From assembly GCA_016195115.1 (NCBI GenBank), contig JACQAI010000696.1, forward strand, positions 1 to 12,720: a stretch of DNA of 12,720 nt, in the 5' to 3' direction. Positions 1 to 6,708 of the stretch are shown piece after piece (the stretch's first letter is position 1; each line of letters begins with the position of its first letter). The position numbers and the translations under genes are program-made. The stretch is from Pseudomonadota bacterium (GTDB lineage: Bacteria > Pseudomonadota > Alphaproteobacteria > Elsterales > Elsteraceae). The notes beneath the pieces were generated by a model. That model had not been told where the DNA came from. It saw nothing but the letters and a program-made list of their open reading frames with translations, and made no database searches.

Positions 1-893
1 CCGCCGGTCAGGATCGCGATGTCCTCGAGCATCGCCTTGCGGCGATCGCCGAAGCCCGGCGACTTGACCGCCGCGACCTTGAGGCCGCCGCGCAGCTTGT
101 TGACCACCAGGGTTGCCAACGTCTCGCCCTCGACGTCCTCCGCGATGATCACCAGCGAGCGGCCGCTCTGCACCACTGCCTCGAGCAACGGGAGCATCGC
201 CTGCAGGCCGGGCAGCTTCTTGTCGAGCAGCAGGATGTAGGGGTCGTCGAGCTCGGCGAGCATCTTCTCGGCATTGGTCACGAAGTAGGGCGAGATGTAG
301 CCGCGGTCGAACTGCATGCCCTCGACGATGTCGAGCTCGGTCTCGAAGCTCTTGGCTTCCTCGACCGTGATCACGCCCTCGTTGCCGACCTTGGCCATGG
401 CCTTGGCGATCATGTCGCCGATCTCGCGGTCGTCATTGGCCGAGATGGTGCCGACCTGCGCGATCTCGGCGTTGGTCGAGACCTTCTTGGAGCGCCGCTT
501 GACGTCCTCGACAACCGCCTCGACCGCCATGTCGACGCCGCGCCGCAGGTCCATCGGGTTCATGCCGGCGGCAACCGCCTTGCTGCCTTCGCGCACGATC
601 GCATAGGCCAGCACGGTCGCGGTGGTGGTGCCGTCGCCCGCGAGGTCGCTGGTCTTGGAGGCGACCTCCTTGAGCATCTGGGCGCCCATGTTCTCGAACT
701 TGTCGGCGAGCTCGATCTCCTTGGCGACCGTGACGCCGTCCTTGGTGATGCGCGGCGCGCCGTACGACTTGTCGAGCACGACGTTGCGACCCTTCGGTCC
801 CAATGTCACCTTGACGGCATTGGCCAAGATGCCGATGCCGTGCAGCATGCGGTCGCGGGCGTCGGTCGAAAACCTGACTTCTTTCGCAGACAT
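1..893 (-). CDS. groEL: 60 kDa chaperonin GroEL (partial, C-terminal part outside window)
   Basis: Cytosolic ATP-driven chaperonin that forms a double heptameric ring and folds client proteins together with GroES. About 297 N-terminal codons are present; the remaining ~250 of a normal ~545-residue protein lie beyond the left edge. The protein begins MSAKEVRFSTDARDRM and shows the nucleotide-binding signatures VTLGPKGRNV (about residues 29-38), KDGVTVAKEI (51-60) and GDGTTTATVL (86-95), the last with the catalytic Asp at about 87. The apical-domain stretch EDVEGETLATLVVNKLRGG is also intact. The ATG at 893 is supported by an AGGGG ribosome binding site (903-907) that overlaps the groES stop codon, so translation is probably coupled. 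Small differences from typical sequences, such as VLAYAIVREGSKAV, suggest one of the several groEL copies common in alphaproteobacteria, but that is inference. Confidence 0.98.
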   Translation of the reverse strand, partial: MSAKEVRFSTDARDRMLHGIGILANAVKVTLGPKGRNVVLDKSYGAPRITKDGVTVAKEIELADKFENMGAQMLKEVASKTSDLAGDGTTTATVLAYAIVREGSKAVAAGMNPMDLRRGVDMAVEAVVEDVKRRSKKVSTNAEIAQVGTISANDDREIGDMIAKAMAKVGNEGVITVEEAKSFETELDIVEGMQFDRGYISPYFVTNAEKMLAELDDPYILLLDKKLPGLQAMLPLLEAVVQSGRSLVIIAEDVEGETLATLVVNKLRGGLKVAAVKSPGFGDRRKAMLEDIAILTG

Positions 894-905
894 GTGCGTG
901 TTCCC

Positions 906-1217
906 CTATGCAGCTTTACGCGCAGTTTTCTTCTCGATCACGCCCAAGAGATCGGATTCCTTCATGATCATGAGCTCTTCGCCGTCGAGCTTGATCTCGG
1001 ATCCGGACCATTTGCCGAACAGCACCCGGTCGCCGGCCTTGACGTCGAGCGCGTGAATTCGGCCGTCCTCCGAGCGGGCGCCCGGACCGACCGCGAGGAC
1101 CTCGCCTTCCCCCGGCTTTTCCTTCGCGGTGTCGGGGATGATGATGCCGCCCGCGGTCTTCGCCTCGGCGTCGATGCGGCGGACGACGACGCGGTCCTGC
1201 AATGGCCGAAACTTCAT
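906..1217 (-). CDS. groES: 10 kDa co-chaperonin GroES
   Basis: Heptameric lid of the GroEL cage. The 103-residue protein is of normal length, starts MKFRPLQDRVVVRRID and has the hydrophobic mobile loop AKTAGGIIIPDTAKEKP (about residues 19-35) that docks on GroEL. The ending MIMKESDLLGVIE is typical of alphaproteobacterial GroES. The ATG is preceded by AGGAG (1224-1228) at a normal distance. It is the first gene of the groES-groEL operon, with 12 bases between its stop and the groEL start. Its leader carries a sigma32-like promoter and a hairpin next to the ribosome binding site (separate entries); no CIRCE repeat for HrcA is visible. Confidence 0.98.
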   Translation of the reverse strand: MKFRPLQDRVVVRRIDAEAKTAGGIIIPDTAKEKPGEGEVLAVGPGARSEDGRIHALDVKAGDRVLFGKWSGSEIKLDGEELMIMKESDLLGVIEKKTARKAA

Positions 1218-1228
1218 CGGAATCTCCT

Positions 1229-1254
1229 TGTGCCCGCGTTATGCCGCGGGGACA
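1229..1254 (-). promoter_or_regulatory. hairpin abutting the groES ribosome binding site
   Basis: On the groES mRNA strand, CCCGCG and CGCGGG form a perfect 6-bp stem around the loop GCATAA (1233-1250). The stem extends by TGT/ACA across one C-C mismatch to 1229-1254. Its 3' foot touches the AGGAG ribosome binding site (1224-1228). It could protect the transcript or modulate groES translation. The stem is too GC-rich for a simple RNA thermometer and does not hide the Shine-Dalgarno bases themselves. Function is inferred. Confidence 0.4.
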
Positions 1255-1311
1255 CAGCATTTCATCTGATTTGCTGATCGAGAGGGCGCGGCAAAGGGCT
1301 TGTCGCGAACC

Positions 1312-1342
1312 GTTACATAGGGGCAGATCGGTCGAATACCAG
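1312..1342 (-). promoter_or_regulatory. putative sigma32-type heat-shock promoter of groESL
   Basis: Reading toward groES, CTGG (1339-1342), a 17-base spacer and CCTATGTAAC (1312-1321) resemble the alphaproteobacterial RpoH consensus CTTG-N17/18-CYTATNTNNG, with one mismatch in each box. Transcription would begin near 1305, giving a leader of roughly 88 bases. No inverted repeat of the CIRCE type (TTAGCACTC-N9-GAGTGCTAA) occurs between 1218 and 1487, so control by sigma32 rather than HrcA is the better guess. Confidence 0.45.
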
Positions 1343-1440
1343 GGTAAATCGCTGGCCCGGAGCCGCCCGGGCAGCCGTCGAGCGCTCCGACGCGACCCAG
1401 GCGAGCCGTTGCAGCATCGTATTGGAACAGCGGCGACCCG

Positions 1441-1471
1441 CCGGTAGTCTACCGGGTCCCGCACGGGACCC
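1441..1471. repeat. two overlapping perfect inverted repeats upstream of the MFS gene
   Basis: CCGGTA-GTC-TACCGG (1441-1455) is a perfect inverted repeat. It overlaps by two bases a second one, GGGTCCCG-CA-CGGGACCC (1454-1471). In RNA the two hairpins compete for 1454-1455. GACCC at 1435-1439 could also pair with GGGTC at 1454-1458, giving a third alternative. The block ends 16 bases before the MFS ATG at 1488. It could be a leader switch or a protein-binding operator. No T-run follows, so it is not a classical terminator. Confidence 0.6.
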
Positions 1472-1487
1472 CAGGTTTCTCCCCCGC

Positions 1488-2750
1488 ATGCCGCCCGGAT
1501 CTGCCATCCCATCGACCGCACAACCTGATCCGGCGAGCATCGAGACGGCCAAATCGTGGGTCGTCGCGGCCGCGGTGCTCGCCATTCTGACGTTCACCTA
1601 CGGCGCGCCGCTGGTCGTCGCGGTCGGGCTGAAGGACATCGCCGCCGACCTCGGCAGCGCGCGTGCGGTACCGGCGTTCGCCGGCGCCGTGGTGTGGATG
1701 GGCTTCGGGCTCGGCGCGATCGGCATGGGCTGGATCGCCGATCGCATCGGCTGCCGCTGGACGACCGTGTTCGGCGCCCTGATGGTCGGCGCCGGCATGG
1801 CGTTGTCGACGCTCGGCGGCGCCGGGTACCTGGTGCTCGGCCACGCACTGCTGATCGGCATGCTGGGCGGCGGCGCGATCAACATTCCCCTGACCGTCTA
1901 CGTCACCCGCTGGTTCGACCGGCGGCGCGGCTCGGCGGTCGCGCTGGTGCAAAGCGGACAGTACATCGCCGGCGCGCTCTGGCCGTCGCTGCTCGCGCTC
2001 GGCATCGCGTCCTTCGGCTGGCGCTCGACCATGCTGCTGACCGGCCTCGTCGTCGCCGTCGCGATCGTGCCGATCGCGCTGATCTGCCTGCCGCCGGCGC
2101 CCGAGCCGACCGCGGCGCTCTCCGCGGCGGCGGCCAAATCCGAGCGCGCGCAGACCCTCGGTCTGTCGCGCGGCGCCACTTTCGCGTTGCTGTGCGTCGC
2201 CGGCTTCCTGTGCTGCACCCCGATGGCGATGCCACCCACCCATCTGGTCGCGCTGTGCAGCGATCTCGGCATCTCGCCGGCGCGCGGCGCCACCATGCTG
2301 TCGGTGCTGCTCGGCTGCGCGTTCCTGTCGCGCCAGTTCTGGGGCTGGCTGGCCGATCGCGCCGGCGGCCTCGTGACCGTCCTCGCGGGCTCGACGTGCC
2401 AGGCGCTGGCGCTCGCCGCCTTCGTGGTGACCCAGGACGAGGTCGGGTTGTTCGTCGTCTCGGCGGCGTTCGGCCTCGGCTTCAGCGGCATCATTCCGGC
2501 CTACGTGGTCGCCTTGCGCGAGCTGTTCCCGGCCGACGAGGCCAGCTGGCGCGTGCCGGTGTGGTTCTTCACCAATCTTTTGGGCATGACCCTGGGTGGC
2601 TGGCTGGCCGGCTACCTCTACGACCAGCTCGCCTCGTACGGCCCGGCGTTCGCCGTCGGCGTCGCGTTCAACCTCGGCAACGTCGCCGTGATCGGCTGGC
2701 TGGTGCTGCGCCAGCGCAGCTGGCAGCCGCGGGTGGCGGCAGCTGCCTAG
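1488..2750 (+). CDS. MFS family transporter (12 transmembrane helices)
   Basis: Inner-membrane secondary transporter of the major facilitator superfamily, 420 residues from this start. The MFS motif A appears in both halves, as GWIADRIGCRW (about residues 81-91) and GWLADRAGG (about 286-294), the loops between helices 2-3 and 8-9. Hydrophobic segments alternate as expected for two six-helix bundles joined by a charged linker (about 205-225, with KSER). A TTG at 1422 would add 22 residues, but those would be encoded by the inverted repeats at 1441-1471 and read as low-complexity Arg/Pro sequence. The ATG at 1488 is therefore preferred, although its ribosome binding site is weak. The substrate cannot be told; the general look is of anion/monocarboxylate-type MFS carriers. 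The gene lies next to the catabolic cluster and converges on it, so it may move a related compound, but this is inference. Confidence 0.9.
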   Translation: MPPGSAIPSTAQPDPASIETAKSWVVAAAVLAILTFTYGAPLVVAVGLKDIAADLGSARAVPAFAGAVVWMGFGLGAIGMGWIADRIGCRWTTVFGALMVGAGMALSTLGGAGYLVLGHALLIGMLGGGAINIPLTVYVTRWFDRRRGSAVALVQSGQYIAGALWPSLLALGIASFGWRSTMLLTGLVVAVAIVPIALICLPPAPEPTAALSAAAAKSERAQTLGLSRGATFALLCVAGFLCCTPMAMPPTHLVALCSDLGISPARGATMLSVLLGCAFLSRQFWGWLADRAGGLVTVLAGSTCQALALAAFVVTQDEVGLFVVSAAFGLGFSGIIPAYVVALRELFPADEASWRVPVWFFTNLLGMTLGGWLAGYLYDQLASYGPAFAVGVAFNLGNVAVIGWLVLRQRSWQPRVAAAA

Positions 2751-3958
2751 CGCGGCGCGTTCGCGCCGGCCATGACGTTGACCACCATGTTCTGGAAGTG
2801 GTGGACGTTCTTCTCCCAGACCGGCGAGAACAGCACCTCGTCGGCGATCGGCGAGCGTCGCGCGATCTGCTGCTGCTCCCAGACCTCCATGTCCTGGCTG
2901 CGGATCCCGCCGCGGTCACCCTGACGACGGGTCGTCCCCATCCAACGATCGAGCACGGTGTCGCGCGCCTTCTGGTAGGCCGGCGCGGTCGCCGCCTCGC
3001 CGACGAAGAAATAGCCCATCTGCGACACCGTGCGGTCGGGCGCGATCGGTATCGCGACCACCGACGACAGATGATCGCTCTGCACCGTCAGGGTCAGGTT
3101 GGGGAAGATCACGCTGGTGCAACGCACGCGCTCGGCGCCCTCGGGGATCGGGATGTAGGGCAGGTCGTTGGCCGGCGGATAGAAGTCGGTGCCGGCGCGC
3201 CGCCGCAACGTCATGATGGTGCCGAGCGGCAGCGGCTCGGCCTTGGGCTCGCCGGTCTTGAGGTCGAGGTCGTCCGACATCTTGGTGAAGATGTTCTTGT
3301 GCACCCAGATGTGATGGTAGGTCTCCCAGTTGTCCGGCTGCAGCTTCCAGTTGCCCTGCCAGGCCCAGTCCTCGCGGTGGCTGATGCGCGCTGCCGACAG
3401 GTCGGCGCCTTTCAGCAAATCCTCGAGCGGCCGGATGTGCTCGGCGAACGCCGGCGCGTTGCCGTCGAGGTTGACGAAGATCCAGTGATGCCAGGCCGCC
3501 GAGCGCACTGCCTTCAGGCCATAGTTGGCCTTGTCGATCGCGTGCTTCGTGCCGTCCTTGGTGCCGTCGAACCACGGCGTCGCCTTGAGCGCGCCGTCGA
3601 GCCCGTAGGCCCAGGCGTGGTAGGGGCAGGCGAGCTGCTTCAGGTTCTTGCCCGGCGCCGTGACGATCAGCGCCGCGCGATGGCGGCAGACGTTGTGGAA
3701 CACGCGCACCGCGCCGTCCTGTCCGCGCACCGCGACCAGCGGCAGGCCGGCTGCGGTCAGCGGCATGGCGTCGCCCGGCCCCGGGATGTCGGACGCGAAG
3801 CCGATGCACATCCAGGTGCGCGGGAACAAGGTCTTGCGCTCGAGCTCGAAGAACTCGGCGCTCGTGTAGGCGCTGCCCGGCAGGCCGCGCGCCTCGCCGA
3901 CGGGCCGGCGCAGGCGATCGATCGCGCCGACGCCCAGGATGTCGTCGATCTGGCTCAC
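2747..3958 (-). CDS. Rieske non-heme iron oxygenase, alpha subunit (Rieske-1)
   Basis: Ring-hydroxylating-type oxygenase of 403 residues that would use O2 and external electrons to hydroxylate or demethylate its substrate. The N-terminal Rieske domain binds a 2Fe-2S cluster through C91-x-H93 and C111-P-Y-H114. The catalytic domain holds the mononuclear iron ligands H215 and H220 in DNWETYHHIWVH, with D356 (SQDMEVWEQQQ) as likely third ligand. The residue three before H215, which links the two metal centres, is Glu212 rather than the usual Asp; this is known from carnitine-monooxygenase-like enzymes acting on quaternary amines. The GTG start at 3958 is fixed by a strong GAGGGAGG site 7 bases upstream. 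It is the last gene of the transporter operon, 13 bases after the binding-protein gene, which suggests that it acts on the imported solute. No reductase gene is present in the window. Its stop overlaps that of the convergent MFS gene. Confidence 0.93.
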   Translation of the reverse strand: MSQIDDILGVGAIDRLRRPVGEARGLPGSAYTSAEFFELERKTLFPRTWMCIGFASDIPGPGDAMPLTAAGLPLVAVRGQDGAVRVFHNVCRHRAALIVTAPGKNLKQLACPYHAWAYGLDGALKATPWFDGTKDGTKHAIDKANYGLKAVRSAAWHHWIFVNLDGNAPAFAEHIRPLEDLLKGADLSAARISHREDWAWQGNWKLQPDNWETYHHIWVHKNIFTKMSDDLDLKTGEPKAEPLPLGTIMTLRRRAGTDFYPPANDLPYIPIPEGAERVRCTSVIFPNLTLTVQSDHLSSVVAIPIAPDRTVSQMGYFFVGEAATAPAYQKARDTVLDRWMGTTRRQGDRGGIRSQDMEVWEQQQIARRSPIADEVLFSPVWEKNVHHFQNMVVNVMAGANAPR

Positions 3959-3965
3959 CTTGATG

Positions 3966-3973
3966 CCTCCCTC
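3966..3973 (-). promoter_or_regulatory. strong ribosome binding site for Rieske-1
   Basis: GAGGGAGG on the minus strand lies 7 bases before the GTG at 3958 and overlaps the stop codon (3972-3974) of the upstream binding-protein gene. It decides the unusual GTG start and implies translational coupling. Confidence 0.75.
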
Positions 3974-5027
3974 ACTTGGCGACCGCGCGGCCCCACTTCT
4001 CGGAATAGTCGAGATCGAGCTTCTGCCAGTCGACCCGCATGGTGTTGCGCACGTCGGCGTCGCTCAGCAGCAGCGTGTCCTTGAGCACCGGGTCCTTGTC
4101 GAGCGCGGCGCGCGCGACCTTGTTGACCGGCACGACGCCGCGTTTCAGCGCCAGCTTCTCCTGCGCTTCGGAATCGATGTAGGCGTTGATGAAGAACTCG
4201 GCGGCCGGCTTGACCTTGCTGTCGCGCACGATGCCGAGCCAACCTTCCTTCAGGATGCCGCGGTTGGTGCCGACCACCGGGTGGGCGAACGCCACCGGCA
4301 TGCCCTTCTTCTTGCCCTGGATCGCGAAGCCGGCGTGCATGGTCGCGATCCAGGCCTCGCCGGTCTCGAGCAACGTGAGGGCCTCGGCGCCGAGCTTCCA
4401 ATAGCTGCGCGCCTTGATGCTAGACAGGAGATCGAGCCCGGGCTGCAGGTTGGCGTCGCTGCCGCCGGCGTCGCGCGCCGCGCCGACCAGGAAGTGCACC
4501 GAGCCGGCCTGCGACACGTCGATCATCAGCACCTTGCCGGCGAGCCGCGGGTCGGCCATGTCGCGATAGTGCTGCGGCGCCGGGATGCCGGCCGCCTTGA
4601 ACTTCGCGGTGTCGTAGATCATGCCCTCCTGGGTGTTCCAGCTCGCGACCTTCCAGTCATCGTACTGAAACGTCTCGAGGTCCTTCTTGTTGGGGATCTT
4701 CGACAGGTCGATCTTCTGCAGGAACTTGCCCTCGAAGGTGTCGACCCAGGTGTTGTCGGACATCTCGACGACGTCGAACGGCATGGCGCGGCCGCGCGCT
4801 GCGATCAGCTGGGCGAGCGCCTCGCGCGGCGGCGCCAGCACGTACTCGACCTTGCCGCCGCGCTTCTCGAGCTCGACGCCGATGAACTCGTGGACCGCCT
4901 TGTCCCAGCCGCCGCCGAACGTTGCGACGCGCAAGGTCACGCCGTCGAAGCGCGGCTCCTGGGCCTGCGCCGCACCCGCCGCCAGCACGCCCAAGGCCGC
5001 CATCGCGATTGTGAGTCGTCGCATCAT
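3972..5027 (-). CDS. ABC transporter periplasmic substrate-binding protein (PotD-like)
   Basis: Captures the solute in the periplasm and delivers it to the two permeases. It has 351 residues, typical for the spermidine/putrescine-type (PotD) group of binding proteins. A Sec signal peptide is clear: MMRR, a hydrophobic core (about residues 5-19) and cleavage after AQA at about residue 22. The mature part begins QEPRFDGVTLRVATFGGGW, and the body shows the family pattern including FDVVEMSDNTW, YDDWKVASW and GEAWIATMHAG. The start at 5027 (ATGATG) is chosen because GGAGG (5033-5037) lies 5 bases ahead; another ATG pair at 5042 would overlap the permease stop and lacks such a site. The PotD-type fold suggests a small cationic, amine or amino-acid-like ligand. 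The sequence does not say which, and related binding proteins also take phosphonates and other solutes. Confidence 0.92.
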   Translation of the reverse strand: MMRRLTIAMAALGVLAAGAAQAQEPRFDGVTLRVATFGGGWDKAVHEFIGVELEKRGGKVEYVLAPPREALAQLIAARGRAMPFDVVEMSDNTWVDTFEGKFLQKIDLSKIPNKKDLETFQYDDWKVASWNTQEGMIYDTAKFKAAGIPAPQHYRDMADPRLAGKVLMIDVSQAGSVHFLVGAARDAGGSDANLQPGLDLLSSIKARSYWKLGAEALTLLETGEAWIATMHAGFAIQGKKKGMPVAFAHPVVGTNRGILKEGWLGIVRDSKVKPAAEFFINAYIDSEAQEKLALKRGVVPVNKVARAALDKDPVLKDTLLLSDADVRNTMRVDWQKLDLDYSEKWGRAVAK

Positions 5028-5032
5028 CGCCA

Positions 5033-5037
5033 CCTCC
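5033..5037 (-). promoter_or_regulatory. ribosome binding site for the PotD-like gene
   Basis: GGAGG on the minus strand, 5 bases before the ATG at 5027 and just after the stop codon of the upstream permease (5039-5041). It settles the start of the binding protein immediately before its signal peptide. Confidence 0.65.
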
Positions 5038-5038
5038 A

Positions 5039-5857
5039 TCATCCGGCACCGCCGGTGTGCAACAGGTTGGTCAGCCCGATCGAGCGCTGCACCACCACCA
5101 TCACGACGAACGAGAACACGATGATGAGCGTCGAGAGCGCCAGCATCGACGGGCTGAAATCGTAGTCGAGCGACTGGAAGATCGCGACCGGGAAGGTGAC
5201 GAAGCCCTGGCCGGCCAGGAACAGCGCCACCGGCAGGTCGGAGAACGACACCATGAAGGCGTAGACCGCGCCGGCGAACACCCCCGGCATGATGACGGGC
5301 AGGGTGACGCGGCGGAAAGTCGACCAGCGGCCGGCGCCGAGCACCAGCGCGGCTTCCTCCAGCCGCATGTTGAAGCGGTTGAGGATCGCGACCACCGAGC
5401 CGACGACGTAAGGCAGCGCGATGAAGAGATGCGCCAGCGCCAGCCCCCAAAAACTGCCGACCAGCGGCAGCTCGATGACATCGCCGACGATGTAGTAGAG
5501 CTGTAGGAACGACACCCCGACGACCACCGCCGGGATCTGCAGCGGCAGCCGGAACAACGCCGCGATGGCGCGCCGCCCCGGCAAATCGCCGCGCACGATG
5601 CCGAGTGCCGCCGGCACGCCGAGCAGCGCCGCGGCGAGCGCGCAGGCGAGCGCCAACGAGATGCTGAGCGCCAGCGCCTGGACCTGGTCGCCCGGGATCG
5701 CCAGATACCACTGCCAGGTCAGCTCGTGCGGCGGGAAGTCGATCATCGCGGTGCGGCCGCCGCGCCCGAACGAGGCGCCGGCGACCACGACCAGCGGCGC
5801 GATCATGAAGCCGAACACCAGCGCCAGCCAGGTGCCGGAGAGCGCTCGCGCCATCAT
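5039..5857 (-). CDS. ABC transporter permease, PotC-like
   Basis: Inner-membrane subunit of the importer, 272 residues with about six hydrophobic helices (for example residues 9-28, 62-86 and 239-256). The cytoplasmic EAA loop that contacts the ATPase runs from about 167 to 192: EEAALVLGAGRW, then LPVIMPG. Length and helix pattern match the PotC/second-permease type of the spermidine-putrescine family. The first ATG (5857) overlaps the TGA of the preceding permease gene as ATGA, so the two are translationally coupled and probably made in equal amounts. It is followed by the binding-protein gene after an 11-base gap. Pairing with the adjacent permease and ATPase is clear; substrate specificity is not. 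Confidence 0.93.
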   Translation of the reverse strand: MMARALSGTWLALVFGFMIAPLVVVAGASFGRGGRTAMIDFPPHELTWQWYLAIPGDQVQALALSISLALACALAAALLGVPAALGIVRGDLPGRRAIAALFRLPLQIPAVVVGVSFLQLYYIVGDVIELPLVGSFWGLALAHLFIALPYVVGSVVAILNRFNMRLEEAALVLGAGRWSTFRRVTLPVIMPGVFAGAVYAFMVSFSDLPVALFLAGQGFVTFPVAIFQSLDYDFSPSMLALSTLIIVFSFVVMVVVQRSIGLTNLLHTGGAG

Positions 5858-6708
5858 GCCACCACCCGCCGCGCCGCCTTGAGGCGGCCGACCGCCAGGA
5901 TCGAGATGAGGTTGATGGCGAGGCCGCACAGCAGCAGCACCGCGGCCAAGGTCGCGCCCATGGCATAGCGGGCGTCGAGCATCACGGTGCGCTGGATCAG
6001 CACCGGCAGGGTCAGGATGCGGCCGGCGCCGATCAGCGCCGCCGAGGTGAAGGCGCCCATGCACAGGTTGAAGACGACCAGCGCGCTCGTGATGATGCCG
6101 GGCAGGCTGAGCGGCACGACGACGCGCCAGAACACGCGCCAGCGCGGCGCGCCGAGCAGCTGGGCAGCCTGCTCGAGCGACCGCGGGATGGTGCGCACGA
6201 CCCCATACAGCAGCAGCACGAAGAACCCGATGGTGAAGTACATCAGCCCGACCACGACGCCGAACTCGGTGCCGCGCAGCGACACCGGCTGGTCGGTCAG
6301 GCCGAGCCACAGCAGGCTGACGTTCAGCAGGCCGCCCGGGCTGAACAGGATGACGAGCCCCAAAACCTTGATCACGATGGTGACGAACGAGGTCGCGACC
6401 AGCAGCGCCAGCAGCAGCGGCGCCCAGACACTGCGCATGCGCGCCAGGATGTAGGCGGTCGGGTAGCCGAGCACGAAGGTGAACACCACGACCAGCGCCG
6501 ACAGTCGCACGGTCAGCCACAGCGCCGACAGATAGAAGCCGTCCGAGGCAACCCGCCAATAGTTCTGCAAGGTCAGCTCGCTGCCCAGCCGGCCGACGCG
6601 CAGGTCGGCGAAGAAGCTGCCGCGCAGGAAGATGGATTGCGAGCCGACCAGCAGCGCCAACGACAGCAGCAGCGGCGGCCACATCAGGAGATGCCAGCGC
6701 GCGGTCAT
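5854..6708 (-). CDS. ABC transporter permease, PotB-like
   Basis: First inner-membrane subunit of the importer, 284 residues. Six hydrophobic segments are visible (about residues 8-28, 65-90, 97-122, 147-172, 204-227 and 250-273). The EAA loop at about 179-204 reads LEQAAQLLGAPRW followed by VPLSLPG. The start codon overlaps the ATPase stop as ATGA (6705-6708), and its own stop overlaps the next permease start in the same way. This arrangement makes the ATPase-permease-permease block one coupled unit. The family assignment to the spermidine/putrescine-type importers rests on gene order and general sequence; no substrate-specific residue can be read. Confidence 0.93.
   Translation of the reverse strand: MTARWHLLMWPPLLLSLALLVGSQSIFLRGSFFADLRVGRLGSELTLQNYWRVASDGFYLSALWLTVRLSALVVVFTFVLGYPTAYILARMRSVWAPLLLALLVATSFVTIVIKVLGLVILFSPGGLLNVSLLWLGLTDQPVSLRGTEFGVVVGLMYFTIGFFVLLLYGVVRTIPRSLEQAAQLLGAPRWRVFWRVVVPLSLPGIITSALVVFNLCMGAFTSAALIGAGRILTLPVLIQRTVMLDARYAMGATLAAVLLLCGLAINLISILAVGRLKAARRVVA

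Noticed and set aside
1422..1487. N-terminal extension of the MFS protein from TTG at 1422
   Set aside because: The extra residues are encoded by the inverted repeats and look unlike a membrane-protein N-terminus.
1218..1487. CIRCE element for HrcA control of groESL
   Set aside because: I looked for TTAGCACTC/GAGTGCTAA arms on both strands and found none.
1556..4084. An 842-codon open frame on the plus strand
   Set aside because: It runs through the MFS gene in another frame and antisense to Rieske-1. It is dominated by Arg/Ala/Gly with no family motif, a product of high GC that removes stop codons.
3939..5165. A 408-codon open frame on the plus strand
   Set aside because: Antisense to the PotD-like gene, which has a signal peptide, ribosome site and family sequence. 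The plus-strand frame has only His/Arg/Asp-rich low-information sequence.
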